A DNA stretch of 64,000 bases from Cryobacterium inferilacus (GCF_019599185.1 NZ_JAIEUL010000001.1:310001-374000), one strand, 5' to 3'; counted from the stretch's first letter, positions 41,733-51,514 are shown. Notes: generated by a model from the sequence alone, not told the origin. A program made the numbers and translations.

Positions 41733-42481
41733 TCATGCACCCCCTCCCCGCAATCCAGGTCCAGGGTCTGGGCAAACGTTTCGGCCCGGCCGGCCCTGTG
41801 GTGCTCGACGACATCAACCTCACCGTCGCCGCCGGCGAGTTCGTGTGCCTGCTCGGCGCCTCCGGCTGCGGCAAGTCCACCCTGCTCAACATCATCGCCG
41901 GTCTCGAGCACCCCAGCACGGGCACCGTCACCGTGGCCAGTGGAAACGCCGCGGTCATGTTCCAGGAGTCGGCGCTGTTCCCGTGGCTGACCGCAGGTCG
42001 GAACGTCGAACTCGCCCTCAAGCTGCGGGGAGTGCCGCGTTCCGCCCGTCGCGCCCAGGCGCTGGAGCTGCTCGACCTGGTCAACCTGGCCGATGCCGCC
42101 CACAAGCGGCCGCACGAACTCTCCGGCGGGATGCGCCAACGGGTGGCGCTGGCCAGGGCCCTCGCCCAGGACCGCAAGGTGCTGTTGATGGACGAACCGT
42201 TCGCGGCGCTCGATGCCATCACCCGCGACCTGCTGCACGACGAGCTCGAGCGGGTCTGGCGCCAGACCGGCCGCACCATCATCTTCGTCACCCACAACGT
42301 GCGTGAGGCCGCCAGGCTCGGCCAGCGTGTGGTGCTGATGTCGTCCAGGCCCGGACGCATCGCCAACGAATGGCGCATCGACGACACCGGGCCCCGGCGG
42401 ATCGAATCGCCTGAGGTGTCCCGCCTGGCCATCGAAATCACCGACCAGCTGCGAGAGGAGATCCGCCGCAATGCCGCATGA
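41729..42481 (+). CDS. ABC transporter ATP-binding protein (SsuB-like)
   Basis: The 250-residue ATPase powers uptake with the adjacent binding protein and permease. It shows Walker A GASGCGKSTLLN, Q-loop FQESALFPW, signature ELSGGMRQR, Walker B VLLMDEPFAALD and switch His in FVTHNVREA. The GTG at 41729 overlaps the upstream stop; an ATG two codons later is possible. The 3' end overlaps the permease start by 11 bp. Confidence 0.93.
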   Translation: MIMHPLPAIQVQGLGKRFGPAGPVVLDDINLTVAAGEFVCLLGASGCGKSTLLNIIAGLEHPSTGTVTVASGNAAVMFQESALFPWLTAGRNVELALKLRGVPRSARRAQALELLDLVNLADAAHKRPHELSGGMRQRVALARALAQDRKVLLMDEPFAALDAITRDLLHDELERVWRQTGRTIIFVTHNVREAARLGQRVVLMSSRPGRIANEWRIDDTGPRRIESPEVSRLAIEITDQLREEIRRNAA

Positions 42482-43412
42482 CACCCGCCTCCTCAACTCC
42501 CCCACCGCCAACTCCCCCGCCGCCGGCGCCGGCCACGACGGACCGGGGCACGACGAACTCCGCCGCCTGGAATCGGGCCTGGACGCGCTCCAGACCGTTC
42601 CGCTGACCGAGAAGGGACCCTGGCGGCGCGCCCTGGGCGGGGTGCTGCCGCCGGTCCTGCTCCTCGCGGCCCTGGTGGTTGCCTGGCAGTTCTACACCGT
42701 CATCGCCCAGCCCCGCCCCGATCTGGCGCCTGGGCCGGTCGATGTGGCGGCGTCGCTCATCGAGCTGTGGAACGACGGCCGGCTGCAGCAGGCCGTTCTC
42801 ACCAGTCTCGGCCGCGGCGGAGCCGGTTTTCTCATCGCCGTGGCCATCGGCACCCCGCTGGGGCTGCTGTTGGCCGAGTGGCGGCTGCTGCGCCGCGCCC
42901 TCGGACCGTTGCTCTCCGGCCTGCAGGTGCTGCCATCGGTCGCCTGGGTGCCCGCGGCGATCATCTGGTTCGGTTTCACCGACGCCACCGTCTTCTTCGT
43001 CGTGCTGATGGGCGCCGTCCCGTCGATCGCGAACGGGCTGGTCTCCGGCATCGACCAGGTACCCCCGCAGCTGCGCAAGGTCGGCACCGTCCTCGGTGCC
43101 TCTCGCAGCCAGCTGGCCACCCTGGTGGTGCTACCGGCGGCCCTGCCCGGCTATCTCTCCGGCCTCAAACAGGGCTGGGCGTTCGCCTGGCGGTCCCTGA
43201 TGGCCGCGGAGATCATCGCCATGGGCGGCTCGATCGGCTTCGGTCTGGGCTCGATGCTGCAGCAGAGCCGAGACCTGGCCGACCTCTCCGCGGTGCTCGC
43301 CACGATCCTGGTGATCCTCGCTGTGGGCATCCTGGTGGAGCTCAGCGCGTTCGCACCGCTCGAGCGCCGGCTCCTGCGCCGCCGCGGCCTCTCCCCCGGA
43401 GCGCACCGGTGA
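42471..43412 (+). CDS. ABC transporter permease (SsuC-like)
   Basis: The 313-residue inner-membrane permease has about six helices after a soluble N-terminus of about 55 residues. It carries the EAA-loop motif GASRSQLATLVVLPAALPGYLSGLKQGWAF, which contacts the ATPase. It is a standard BPD_transp_1 member of the SsuC/TauC type. No ssuD-type sulfonate monooxygenase is nearby, so sulfonate as substrate is uncertain. Confidence 0.9.
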   Translation: MPHDTRLLNSPTANSPAAGAGHDGPGHDELRRLESGLDALQTVPLTEKGPWRRALGGVLPPVLLLAALVVAWQFYTVIAQPRPDLAPGPVDVAASLIELWNDGRLQQAVLTSLGRGGAGFLIAVAIGTPLGLLLAEWRLLRRALGPLLSGLQVLPSVAWVPAAIIWFGFTDATVFFVVLMGAVPSIANGLVSGIDQVPPQLRKVGTVLGASRSQLATLVVLPAALPGYLSGLKQGWAFAWRSLMAAEIIAMGGSIGFGLGSMLQQSRDLADLSAVLATILVILAVGILVELSAFAPLERRLLRRRGLSPGAHR

Positions 43413-43485
43413 GCGCTCACCTCCGGTCACGCCGTCACGCTCCCCGCACCGTTCAGACCTCGTCCACTCCCCGAAAGGCCCACTC

Positions 43486-44892
43486 ATGACCCGGACGCCC
43501 TCCGCGCCCCAGCCACTGCGCGTCGCCATCATCGGCGCCGGCCCCGCCGGCATCTACGCCGGCAACATCCTCAGCACCGCCGTCCGCGCGGCCGGCGGTG
43601 AGGTCGGCATCGATCTCTTCGACTCTCTGCCGGCCCCGTACGGCCTGATCCGCTACGGTGTGGCTCCCGACCACCCCCGGATCAAGGGCATCGTCAATTC
43701 CCTGCACGAGATGCTCGATGCCGGCACCATCCGGTTCCTCGGCAACGTGGGCTACGGCACCGACCTCGACCTCGCCGACCTGCGCCGGCACTATCACGCG
43801 GTCATCTTCGCCACCGGGGCGATCCGCGACGCCGACCTGCAGATCCCCGGCATCGGCCTGCACGGCTCCTATGGTGCGGCCGACTTCGTCTCCTGGTTCG
43901 ACGGGCACCCGGATGTGCCCCGCGACTGGCCACTGGACGCCACTGACATCGCGGTGATCGGCAATGGCAATGTCGCCCTGGACGTCGCGCGGATGCTGGC
44001 CAAGCACCCAGCCGATCTGCTCAGCACCGACATCCCGGCCAACGTGCACGCCGGCCTGGCCGGCTCGCCGGTCACCGACGTGCACGTGTTCGGCCGGCGC
44101 GGCCCCGGCGAGGTGAAGTTCACCCCCATCGAGCTGCGCGAACTCGGCGACATCCCCGACGTCGACGTGGTCGTCTACGAGGAGGACTTCCCCAGGGACG
44201 CTGACTCCGAGGCCCGCCTGGCCGCGTCCACCAACCAGGTCAAGGTGATGAGCCGCACCCTCAACGGCTGGCTCACCCGTGAGCCCACCGGAGCGTCCAG
44301 GCGGCTGCACCTGCACTTCCTGCACAGCCCCGTCGAGGTCTACGGCACCGACCGGGTCGAGGGGATGCGCTTCGAACGCACCGCGCCCACCGGCGACGGC
44401 GGCGTACGCGGCACCGGCGAGATCATCGACTACCCGCTGCAGGCCGTCTACCGCGCCGTCGGCTACCGCGGCAGCGCCCTGCCAGACGTACCCTTCGACG
44501 AGGCGCGCGGCGTCATCACCAGCGTCGAGGGCCGCGTCGTGGACGCGACCGGCACGCCCCTGCCCGGGCTCTACGCCACGGGCTGGATCAAGCGCGGACC
44601 GGTGGGGCTGATCGGCCACACCAAGGGCGACGCCCTGGAGACGATCACCCACCTGGTCGACGACCTCGCCCTGCTGCCAGACCCGGTCGATCCGGCCGAG
44701 GACGCCATCCTGCGCCTGCTCGGCGAGCGCGGCATCCGTTACACCACCTGGTCTGGCTGGCTGGCGCTGGACGCCCACGAACGTGCGCTCGGCGAGAACG
44801 ACCCGTCCGCCACGTCCAGGGAACGGGTGAAGGTGGTGCCCCGCGACGAGCAGGTGACGATCGCCGCCGAGCAGACGCTGGTGCCCTCGTGA
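43486..44892 (+). CDS. ferredoxin-NADP reductase of FprA (adrenodoxin reductase) type
   Basis: This is a 468-residue FAD enzyme that moves electrons between NADPH and ferredoxin. N-terminal FAD motif [35 protein letters not shown], then the NADP-binding [15 protein letters not shown] and [39 protein letters not shown] is the family C-terminal signature. It directly precedes a ferredoxin gene with a GTGA overlap, so the pair can supply electrons to the sulfite reductase 7.5 kb upstream in the same operon (inference). Confidence 0.92.
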   Translation: MTRTPSAPQPLRVAIIGAGPAGIYAGNILSTAVRAAGGEVGIDLFDSLPAPYGLIRYGVAPDHPRIKGIVNSLHEMLDAGTIRFLGNVGYGTDLDLADLRRHYHAVIFATGAIRDADLQIPGIGLHGSYGAADFVSWFDGHPDVPRDWPLDATDIAVIGNGNVALDVARMLAKHPADLLSTDIPANVHAGLAGSPVTDVHVFGRRGPGEVKFTPIELRELGDIPDVDVVVYEEDFPRDADSEARLAASTNQVKVMSRTLNGWLTREPTGASRRLHLHFLHSPVEVYGTDRVEGMRFERTAPTGDGGVRGTGEIIDYPLQAVYRAVGYRGSALPDVPFDEARGVITSVEGRVVDATGTPLPGLYATGWIKRGPVGLIGHTKGDALETITHLVDDLALLPDPVDPAEDAILRLLGERGIRYTTWSGWLALDAHERALGENDPSATSRERVKVVPRDEQVTIAAEQTLVPS

Positions 44893-45218
44893 CCTATGTG
44901 ATCGCGCTGCCCTGCGTGGACGTGAAGGATCGTGCCTGCGTCGACGAGTGCCCGGTCGACTGCATCTACGAGGGCGACAGATCGCTCTACATCCACCCCG
45001 ACGAGTGCGTCGACTGCGGAGCCTGCGAACCGGTCTGCCCGGTGGAGGCCATCTACTACGAGGACGACCTGCCGGAAGCCTGGGCCGACTACTACCGGGC
45101 CAACGTGGACTTCTTCGTCGACCTCGGGTCGCCGGGCGGCGCCGCGAAGACCGGGGTGCTGTCCTTCGACCATCCGCTCATCGAGACGCTGCCGCCCCAG
45201 GGAACTCCCGGTGGTTGA
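44889..45218 (+). CDS. 7Fe ferredoxin (FdxA/FdxC type)
   Basis: The 109-residue ferredoxin has cysteines C9, C17 and C50 for a [3Fe-4S] cluster and C21, C40, C43 and C46 for a [4Fe-4S] cluster ([17 protein letters not shown] and [12 protein letters not shown]). A C-terminal extension ([17 protein letters not shown]) is typical of actinobacterial FdxC. The GTG start overlaps the FprA stop and its 3' end overlaps the next gene. It is the likely electron donor to sulfite reductase. Confidence 0.93.
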   Translation: MTYVIALPCVDVKDRACVDECPVDCIYEGDRSLYIHPDECVDCGACEPVCPVEAIYYEDDLPEAWADYYRANVDFFVDLGSPGGAAKTGVLSFDHPLIETLPPQGTPGG

Positions 45219-46155
45219 CTGTGTCGTGATCGGCGGAGGGCCGGCCGGGCTGTCCGCCGCGCTCAACCTGGCCAGGGCCCGCCTGAGCGTGCTCGTCATC
45301 GACAGCGACCGTCCCCGGCACGCGGCCACCCTGATCTCGCACGGATTCATCACCAGGGACGGAGTGCCGCCGAACGAGTTGCGCCGGCTCGCCCGCGAGG
45401 AGGTGGCCGGCTACCCCGGGGTGGACTTCTGGCGGAGGAGCGCGGTGCGATCGGTCTCCCGACCGGCGATTCCGACGACGTCGGACGGCACACATCCGTT
45501 CACTGTCACTGTCGCCGGGACCACCCCGGCCGCCGACCGAGTGGTGCACAGCCGAACCGTGCTGGTCGCCACCGGTCTGCGCGAGACGCTGCCGGCCGTG
45601 CCCGGCATCCGTGGCTTCTACGGAATGAGCCTGTTCAGCTGTGTGGCCTGTGACGGCTACGAGCTGAATGATCAGCCGCTGGCCCTGATCGGCGAGACGG
45701 ATGACCTCTATGCCCGCGCCCTGCTCGTGGCGCAGTGGACCAGTACCCTGACGGTCTTCACCAACGGCTCTGCCGCCGTGACCGCGCCGGAAGCGTTGGC
45801 GCTGCGAGAGCGTGGCATCACCGTTGAACGGCGGACCATCACCGAGCTGGAGGGCGACAGGGGACGACTCGTCGCGGTCCACGTCGACGGCGGCGATCGT
45901 GTCCCCGTCACCGGCGGGTTCGTCCGGCCGTTCTGGCACCCCACTATCGAGTTCCTGTCGCCGCTCTCCGTCGCCGACGACGCCTTCGGGCATCTGCTCA
46001 CCGACCGCGACGGTCGCACGAGCGTGCCGGGGCTGTATGCAGCGGGTGACGTCGCGGCGCCGGGTCCGCAACAGCTGATCGTGGCGGCCGGGGCCGGGGC
46101 TCGCACTGCGGCGGTCATCACCCATGATCTCCTCGGGGTGACCACCGCGCACTGA
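45211..46155 (+). CDS. thioredoxin reductase-like flavoprotein with non-canonical NADPH site
   Basis: The 314-residue FAD protein (GTG at 45211, overlapping the ferredoxin stop) has the FAD motif [15 protein letters not shown] and the redox CxxC of thioredoxin reductases in [15 protein letters not shown] (about C144 and C147). The second nucleotide-binding segment reads [14 protein letters not shown] and TVFTNGS in place of the GGGDSA and HRR motifs that bind NADPH. It may accept electrons from the adjacent ferredoxin, or belong to the broad TrxR-like dithiol oxidase group (GliT/DepH-like). Context suggests it reduces thioredoxin for APS reductase; this is inference. Confidence 0.8.
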   Translation: MVDCVVIGGGPAGLSAALNLARARLSVLVIDSDRPRHAATLISHGFITRDGVPPNELRRLAREEVAGYPGVDFWRRSAVRSVSRPAIPTTSDGTHPFTVTVAGTTPAADRVVHSRTVLVATGLRETLPAVPGIRGFYGMSLFSCVACDGYELNDQPLALIGETDDLYARALLVAQWTSTLTVFTNGSAAVTAPEALALRERGITVERRTITELEGDRGRLVAVHVDGGDRVPVTGGFVRPFWHPTIEFLSPLSVADDAFGHLLTDRDGRTSVPGLYAAGDVAAPGPQQLIVAAGAGARTAAVITHDLLGVTTAH

Positions 46156-46259
46156 CCGACCGACCCGACGCCTGCGGGGGTGGCGGGATCCGGGTGGGGC
46201 TGGGTATCGTCACGGTAGTCGCCGCGCGGGCGGGGCCGCGCCCCTTCGAAAGGATGGTC

Positions 46260-47714
46260 ATGAGCCCAACATCAGCATCGACCCCCGGCGTGCACGAGAC
46301 GCTGGCTGCCCTGGCCGGCACCCTGGAAGGCAGCCTGCTGCTGCCGGGTGATCTCGGCTGGGACGAGGCCAGAGCGGCCTGGAATCAGGCCGTGGACCAG
46401 CACCCCAGCGCCATCGCGCAGCCGCGCTCTGTGCGGGACATCAGACGGGTCATCATCGCGGCGCGGGAGGCCGGGCTGGGTGTGACGGTGCAGCCCAGGG
46501 GCCACGGGGCCGCCGACGACCTGGCCGGCACGATCCTCGTGCGCACGAGCGCGTTCGACGAGGTCACGGTGAATGTCGTCGCCCGGTTCGCGCGCGTCGG
46601 GGCGGGTGTGCCGTGGGGAACGCTCCTCACCCGGCTCGACGGGACCGGACTTATCGCCCTGTCCGGGTCCAATCCAGACGTCAGCGTCGCCGGATACCTG
46701 CTCTCCGGCGGGCACTCCTGGTTCAGCCGGTGGAAGGGCCTAGCCGCCCACTCGGTTCGTGCCGTGGAACTCGTCGACGCCACCGGGGTACTCCGCCGGG
46801 TCACCAGGGACAGCGACCCCGACCTGCTTTGGGCTCTGCGCGGTGCCGGCGGCCTGTTCGGCGTGGTGACAGCGCTGGAGATCGACCTGTATTCCGCGCC
46901 AGACCTCTACGGCGGCAAGATCCTGTTCCCGGCGGAGTCGGCCGAGGTCGTCTTCGGTGCCGCGGCCGAGATCCTGCTGGATGCGCCGCCGGAGCTGAGC
47001 CTGTTCCTGGGCCTGATCAACATGCCCGACATCGAGGCGGTGCCCGAACTCCTCCGCGGACGAAGCTTCACCCAGGTGGACGCCGTCTTCGTGGGCTCGG
47101 CCGCGGCGGGTGAGGCTCTCCTGGCACCCGTGCTCTCGATCGCCCCCGTCATCGCCAACCTCTGTTCCGAGTTTTCGATCGGAGGCCTGGGCGATGTCTC
47201 CGGCGAGCCGCAGGACCCCTCGGCCACGCTGGACTGGTCGCGCACGGTGAGCGAACTCGACCCGGCGACGATGGCGGCCCTCATCGAGGCCTTCCACACC
47301 GCCAGCTATGCCGGTCTCACGCTGCTGCAGCTCCGCCCGCTGGGTGGCCTCATCGGCGACCCGGACACCGGAGCCGACGGTGTGGTCGGTCATCTCGATG
47401 CGGGCTTCCTGCTCTTCGCCTCTGCGATCCTCCCGCCCGGCGCCCCTGCCCCCGCCGCCTCGGAGCGCCACCTGTTGTTCCAGCCCCTGGACGACACCGT
47501 GCAATCCGTTGGCGTCGCCCGGACCGTGCCGTCCTTCCTCGCCAGCGGCCAGGACCTCTCCCTGGCGTTCGCCCCGGCCGAACTGCAACGTCTGACGGAG
47601 ATCAAACGACGACTCGATCCGGAGAACCTGTTCCGCAGCAACCGGCCCCTGCCTCTCGGCCCTGAGACCAGGACCAGGCGGGCGGAACCTGGCGCATCCG
47701 ACGCCCTGGACTGA
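46260..47714 (+). CDS. BBE-like FAD-binding oxidoreductase
   Basis: This is a 484-residue flavoprotein of the FAD_binding_4/BBE (berberine bridge, 6-hydroxynicotine oxidase-like) family. The ATG at 46260 follows GAAAGGA. The FAD domain shows IAQPRSVRDIRRVIIAAREAG and VQPRGHGAADDL, where His may carry covalent FAD, and YLLSGGHSWFSRWKGLAAHSV. The second Cys tether of bicovalent members is absent. The C-terminal BBE motif is RRLDPENLFRSNRPL. Substrate unknown. It is separated from the cys operon by 104 bp and may be independent. Confidence 0.85.
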   Translation: MSPTSASTPGVHETLAALAGTLEGSLLLPGDLGWDEARAAWNQAVDQHPSAIAQPRSVRDIRRVIIAAREAGLGVTVQPRGHGAADDLAGTILVRTSAFDEVTVNVVARFARVGAGVPWGTLLTRLDGTGLIALSGSNPDVSVAGYLLSGGHSWFSRWKGLAAHSVRAVELVDATGVLRRVTRDSDPDLLWALRGAGGLFGVVTALEIDLYSAPDLYGGKILFPAESAEVVFGAAAEILLDAPPELSLFLGLINMPDIEAVPELLRGRSFTQVDAVFVGSAAAGEALLAPVLSIAPVIANLCSEFSIGGLGDVSGEPQDPSATLDWSRTVSELDPATMAALIEAFHTASYAGLTLLQLRPLGGLIGDPDTGADGVVGHLDAGFLLFASAILPPGAPAPAASERHLLFQPLDDTVQSVGVARTVPSFLASGQDLSLAFAPAELQRLTEIKRRLDPENLFRSNRPLPLGPETRTRRAEPGASDALD

Positions 47715-47716
47715 GC

Positions 47717-47746
47717 TACCGGTTCAGACCGTACCGGTTCAGACCG
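47717..47746. repeat. tandem 15-bp duplication over the smc stop codon
   Basis: TACCGGTTCAGACCG occurs at 47717-47731 and immediately again at 47732-47746. The second copy includes the smc stop codon (minus strand). It lies at the convergent smc / BBE-like junction. Confidence 0.9.
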
Positions 47747-50700
47747 CCTCGGCCTCGCGCACGATGCGCTGGCCGACGACGGCGGAGACCCCGTCCTGCC
47801 GCATCGACACACCGTAGAGCGCATCCGCGATCTCCATGGTGCGTTTCTGGTGGGTGATGACGATGAGCTGGCTCGTCGTGCGCAGATCCTCGAAGATCGT
47901 CAGGAGCCGACCCAGGTTGGCGTCGTCGAGTGCGGCCTCCACCTCGTCCATGATGTAGAACGGGCTCGGCCTGGCCTTGAAGATCGCGATCAGCAGGGCG
48001 ACCGCCGCGAGCGATCGTTCGCCGCCGCTCAGCAGCGAGAGCCGTTCGATTTTCTTCCCGGCCGGTTTCACCGTCACGTCGATCCCGGTGCTGAGCATGT
48101 TCTCCGGGTCGGTGAGGAAGATGCTTCCGCTGCCGCCGGGGAACAGCACGGGGAAGACCTCGGCGAACGCCGCCTGGGTGTCATCGAAGGCGCTGGAGAA
48201 GATGGCACCCATCTTCAGGTCGATGTCCTCGATGATGCCCAGCAGGTCCGCCCTGGTGGTGGTGAGGTCGGTGAGCTGTTCGGTCAGGAACAGGTGCCGT
48301 TGCTCCAACGCCGCGAACTCCTCCAACGCGAGCGGGTTGATCCGCCCCAGCCTGGCGTACTTGCGTTCGGCGGCGGCCAGTCGGGCCTGCTGGTCGGCAC
48401 GGTCGTACGGCGTCGTCGGCGTGCCGGCAGCCGCCCCCGTGGCCGGCGCCTGGTCGCTGTCATCGGCACCGGCACCGGCACCGGCACCGGGGCCACCGAG
48501 TACCGGCACCGGCTGGCCCGGCCCGTACTCCCCGACCAGCACGTCCTCCACGAGCCCCAGCTCGCTGGCGGCCCGTTCGAGAAGCGCCGACACCTGCAGC
48601 TTCTTCTCGTAGATGGCCAGTTCCAGCCCGTGCACGTTCTCGGTGATGGACTGCAACCGGGTGCGCAGCTCGCTCTCGGTACGGCGCAGCTCACGCAACT
48701 CGGTGTTCTGAGCGGCGCGTTCGGCCTCTGCGGTGGCCAGGTGCTGCCTGGCATCGGTCACGGCGGAGTCGATCGAGGCGAGCACGCCGGGCAGGGCGTC
48801 GGCGACGGCGGATGCGGCAGCAACCTGACGCAGCCGGAGCACGGTTCGCCGGGCGGCGGCATCCGCCTCTGCCCGGTCGGCGTCGAGCTGCCGGGTCAGC
48901 GACACCACCCTGGCCTGGCCCGTCCGCAGGCGCTCCTTGGCGGTGTCCACCCGCAACCGTGCCTCGATCTCGGCCTCCCGAGCGGCCTCGAGTTCGGTGA
49001 ACAGGGAGTCGCGCGCGGTCACGTCGAGGATGGGCCTGGGCTGGGAGCGCATGGTGTGCAACGCGGCTGCGGCGGTCGCGGCCGCGGCTTCGGCCTCGGC
49101 GATGCCGGCGGCGGCAAGTTCGGCGGCGGCAGACAGCCGGTCGAACTCCGCCGTCGCCGCGTCGACCTGAACCGTCAGGCGGCTCAGCCGCTCCGCGCGG
49201 GCGCTCTGCCTGCTGCTCTGCTCCCTGAGCGCGGCCTGGGCGGCCCTGACCTGCTCCCGAGCCGTGGTCAACAGCTCGCGCTGCACGCCGAGGTCGCCGG
49301 CGACCCGTTCGATCAGCGACGTCACCTCGGCCAGGCGGTTCTCGGCCGTGTCCCGTTCGGTGACGAGCTCGAGCTTGCTGGGAGCGGCGCCGGAACCGCC
49401 ACGCAGGGAGTGCGCGGTGAGCACGTCGCCCGCACGCGTGATGATGGTCGACGGTGTCGCGGCGCCACCGGCATCCGCAAGGGCGACGGCCGCGGCGAGG
49501 TCGTCGACGATGACGGTGCCGGCGAGCAGGCCGAGCACCCCTGCCGGCGCGTCGACGACGGTGCGGGCGAGGGTGGCTCCGGGCAGGTCAGACAGGTCTG
49601 CCACACCGGCAGGTTCAGGCGCCGGCGCCGAGTTCGCGGTGACCGCGTCGGTGATCACCAACTCGATCCGGCCCAGGTGCAGGTGTTCGGCGTGCGAGAC
49701 GGCCGCGACGGCGGCGTCCCGTCCGTCGGCGGCGACGGCATCGGCCAGGGTGCCGAGCGCCGCGGCGATGGCGCGCTCGAATCCGGGCTGCACGCTCATC
49801 ACCTCCGCGACCAGGCCGAGGATGCCGGGCAGGTTCGCGTCGAGGAGGGCAGCTGAGCCGTCTTTCTGGCCGAGCGCCAGGGACAGCGCTCCGGTGCGCG
49901 CCGCGAGGGCCTCCCGTTCACGCTCGTGGCCGTGCAGCTGTTCGCGGAGCGTCTCGACCTCGGCCTCGGCCTGCGCGACCTGCGCCTGCGCGAGCTCGAC
50001 CACCTCCTCCAGGTCGACCTCGCTCTCGGAATCATCCGTGTCGTCGTCCTGTTCGGCGAGGTGCCGGCGGGACGCGGCCAGTCGTTCGCGGGCGGAGTCG
50101 AGGGCACCCTGCTGCCGCAGCACCTCTCCCCGCACAGCGGCCAACCTGGACGCGGCCGTGTCGGACTCCCCGGCGAGTTGGGCCACCTGCAGATCGTGAC
50201 GGGACACGAGCGCGGATTGCGACGCAATCTCCTCGTCGACGGCGTCGAGGTCCCGGCGCACCGAGGCGGTGACGGTGCGGGCCCGAGCCCAGGCGTCTTC
50301 GGCGGTCTGGATGCCCGCCCGCAACCGGTCGACCTCCGCGCTGGCCTCGGCCACGCGTTCCGGGGTCACGCCGGCTGGTCGTTCACCGGGTTCGGCCTGG
50401 GTGCCGAGCAGGGCGAGACGCTGGTTGGCGAGGGTGTACAGGCCCCGCAGGCGCTCCTGAGCGGATTCGAGCCCGAACGCGTTTCGCCTGGCCACGTCGA
50501 CGGCGTCGCCGATCTGTGCCTGTTCCAGCCGGCGCACACGCGCCTGGTTGTGGTCGAGCTGTTCCTGGATGACGATCCGTTCGGAGTGACGCTCGCTCTC
50601 GGTGCGCCCGTGGGCATCCAGTGCCCGACGCAGCACCACAACATCGTCGGCGAGCAGGCGCGCCCGGGCGTCACGCACCGTCGCGGCGATCTGTTGGGCC

Positions 50701-51341
50701 TGCCTGGCCACCTGGGCCTGCTGACCCAGCGGCTTGAGCTGGCGGCGGACCTCCCCGGCGAGGTCGCTCAGCCGGGTGAGGTTGGCCTGCATCGCCTCGA
50801 GTTTGCGCAGGGTCTTCTCTTTACGGCGGCGGTGCTTGAGGATCCCCGCGGCCTCTTCGATGAAGCCGCGCCGATCCTCGGGGCTGGCCCGCAGCACGGC
50901 ATCCAGTTGGCCCTGGCCGACGATCACGTGCATCTCCCGGCCCAGACCGGAGTCGCTGAGCAGCTCCTGCACATCGAGCAGGCGGCAGGTGCGGCCGTTG
51001 ATCGCGTATTCGCTGGCACCGTTGCGGAACAGCGTGCGCGAGATGGTCACCTCGGTGTAGTCGATCGGCAGCGCCCCGTCGCTGTTGTCGATCGAGAGGG
51101 TCACCTCGGCCCGACCGAGCGGTCCCCTGGTCGACGTCCCGGCGAAGATGACGTCTTCCATCTTGCCGCCGCGGAGGGTTTTGACCCCCTGCTCGCCCAT
51201 CACCCAGGCCAGGGCGTCGACGACATTGGATTTTCCGGAGCCGTTCGGTCCCACGACGCAGGTCACCCCGGGTTCGAAGGCGAAGGTCGTGGGCTGTGCG
51301 AAGGACTTGAAACCCTTGAGGGTGAGGCTTTTCAGGTACAA
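47739..51341 (-). CDS. smc: chromosome segregation protein SMC
   Basis: SMC dimers with ScpA/B organise and segregate the chromosome. The 1200-residue protein is chosen to start at the TTG at 51341 (LYLKSLTLKGFKSF), 8-9 nt after AGGAAGGAC. Walker A is GPNGSGKSNVVDALAW, the signature LSGGERSLAAVALL and Walker B FYIMDEVEAALDDAN. Two long coiled coils flank the hinge (about residues 500-640). About residues 945-985 form an Ala/Gly/Thr-rich linker encoded by CGGCAC repeats before the last coiled-coil segment. The ftsY gene, usually next, is 12 kb downstream. Confidence 0.96.
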   Translation of the reverse strand: MYLKSLTLKGFKSFAQPTTFAFEPGVTCVVGPNGSGKSNVVDALAWVMGEQGVKTLRGGKMEDVIFAGTSTRGPLGRAEVTLSIDNSDGALPIDYTEVTISRTLFRNGASEYAINGRTCRLLDVQELLSDSGLGREMHVIVGQGQLDAVLRASPEDRRGFIEEAAGILKHRRRKEKTLRKLEAMQANLTRLSDLAGEVRRQLKPLGQQAQVARQAQQIAATVRDARARLLADDVVVLRRALDAHGRTESERHSERIVIQEQLDHNQARVRRLEQAQIGDAVDVARRNAFGLESAQERLRGLYTLANQRLALLGTQAEPGERPAGVTPERVAEASAEVDRLRAGIQTAEDAWARARTVTASVRRDLDAVDEEIASQSALVSRHDLQVAQLAGESDTAASRLAAVRGEVLRQQGALDSARERLAASRRHLAEQDDDTDDSESEVDLEEVVELAQAQVAQAEAEVETLREQLHGHEREREALAARTGALSLALGQKDGSAALLDANLPGILGLVAEVMSVQPGFERAIAAALGTLADAVAADGRDAAVAAVSHAEHLHLGRIELVITDAVTANSAPAPEPAGVADLSDLPGATLARTVVDAPAGVLGLLAGTVIVDDLAAAVALADAGGAATPSTIITRAGDVLTAHSLRGGSGAAPSKLELVTERDTAENRLAEVTSLIERVAGDLGVQRELLTTAREQVRAAQAALREQSSRQSARAERLSRLTVQVDAATAEFDRLSAAAELAAAGIAEAEAAAATAAAALHTMRSQPRPILDVTARDSLFTELEAAREAEIEARLRVDTAKERLRTGQARVVSLTRQLDADRAEADAAARRTVLRLRQVAAASAVADALPGVLASIDSAVTDARQHLATAEAERAAQNTELRELRRTESELRTRLQSITENVHGLELAIYEKKLQVSALLERAASELGLVEDVLVGEYGPGQPVPVLGGPGAGAGAGADDSDQAPATGAAAGTPTTPYDRADQQARLAAAERKYARLGRINPLALEEFAALEQRHLFLTEQLTDLTTTRADLLGIIEDIDLKMGAIFSSAFDDTQAAFAEVFPVLFPGGSGSIFLTDPENMLSTGIDVTVKPAGKKIERLSLLSGGERSLAAVALLIAIFKARPSPFYIMDEVEAALDDANLGRLLTIFEDLRTTSQLIVITHQKRTMEIADALYGVSMRQDGVSAVVGQRIVREAEAV
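48464..48490. repeat. hexanucleotide CGGCAC repeat inside smc
   Basis: Four and a half copies of CGGCAC (minus-strand GTGCCG) encode a GAGAGAG-like linker in SMC about residue 950. In-frame length change would lengthen or shorten the linker without breaking the protein. Confidence 0.85.
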
Positions 51342-51514
51342 CGCGCCCGTCCTTCCTGCACTGTTTGGCACGGCACTCGTCCGGCTGGAACGGCTTTCGT
51401 CAGGTCAACGGTACCGGAACGACAATGATTTACCGGGAACGGCCCGCTGGACAATGCGTGATGCGTCCGATCGGCCGGCGCTGGCTGGGACTGTCCAACC
51501 GTGCCAACCAGGCC

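Noticed and set aside
47850..49856. 668-codon open frame on the plus strand, and a similar 500-codon frame at 49926-51428
   Set aside because: Both are antisense to smc and match no family; smc is clearly the real gene with all ATPase motifs.
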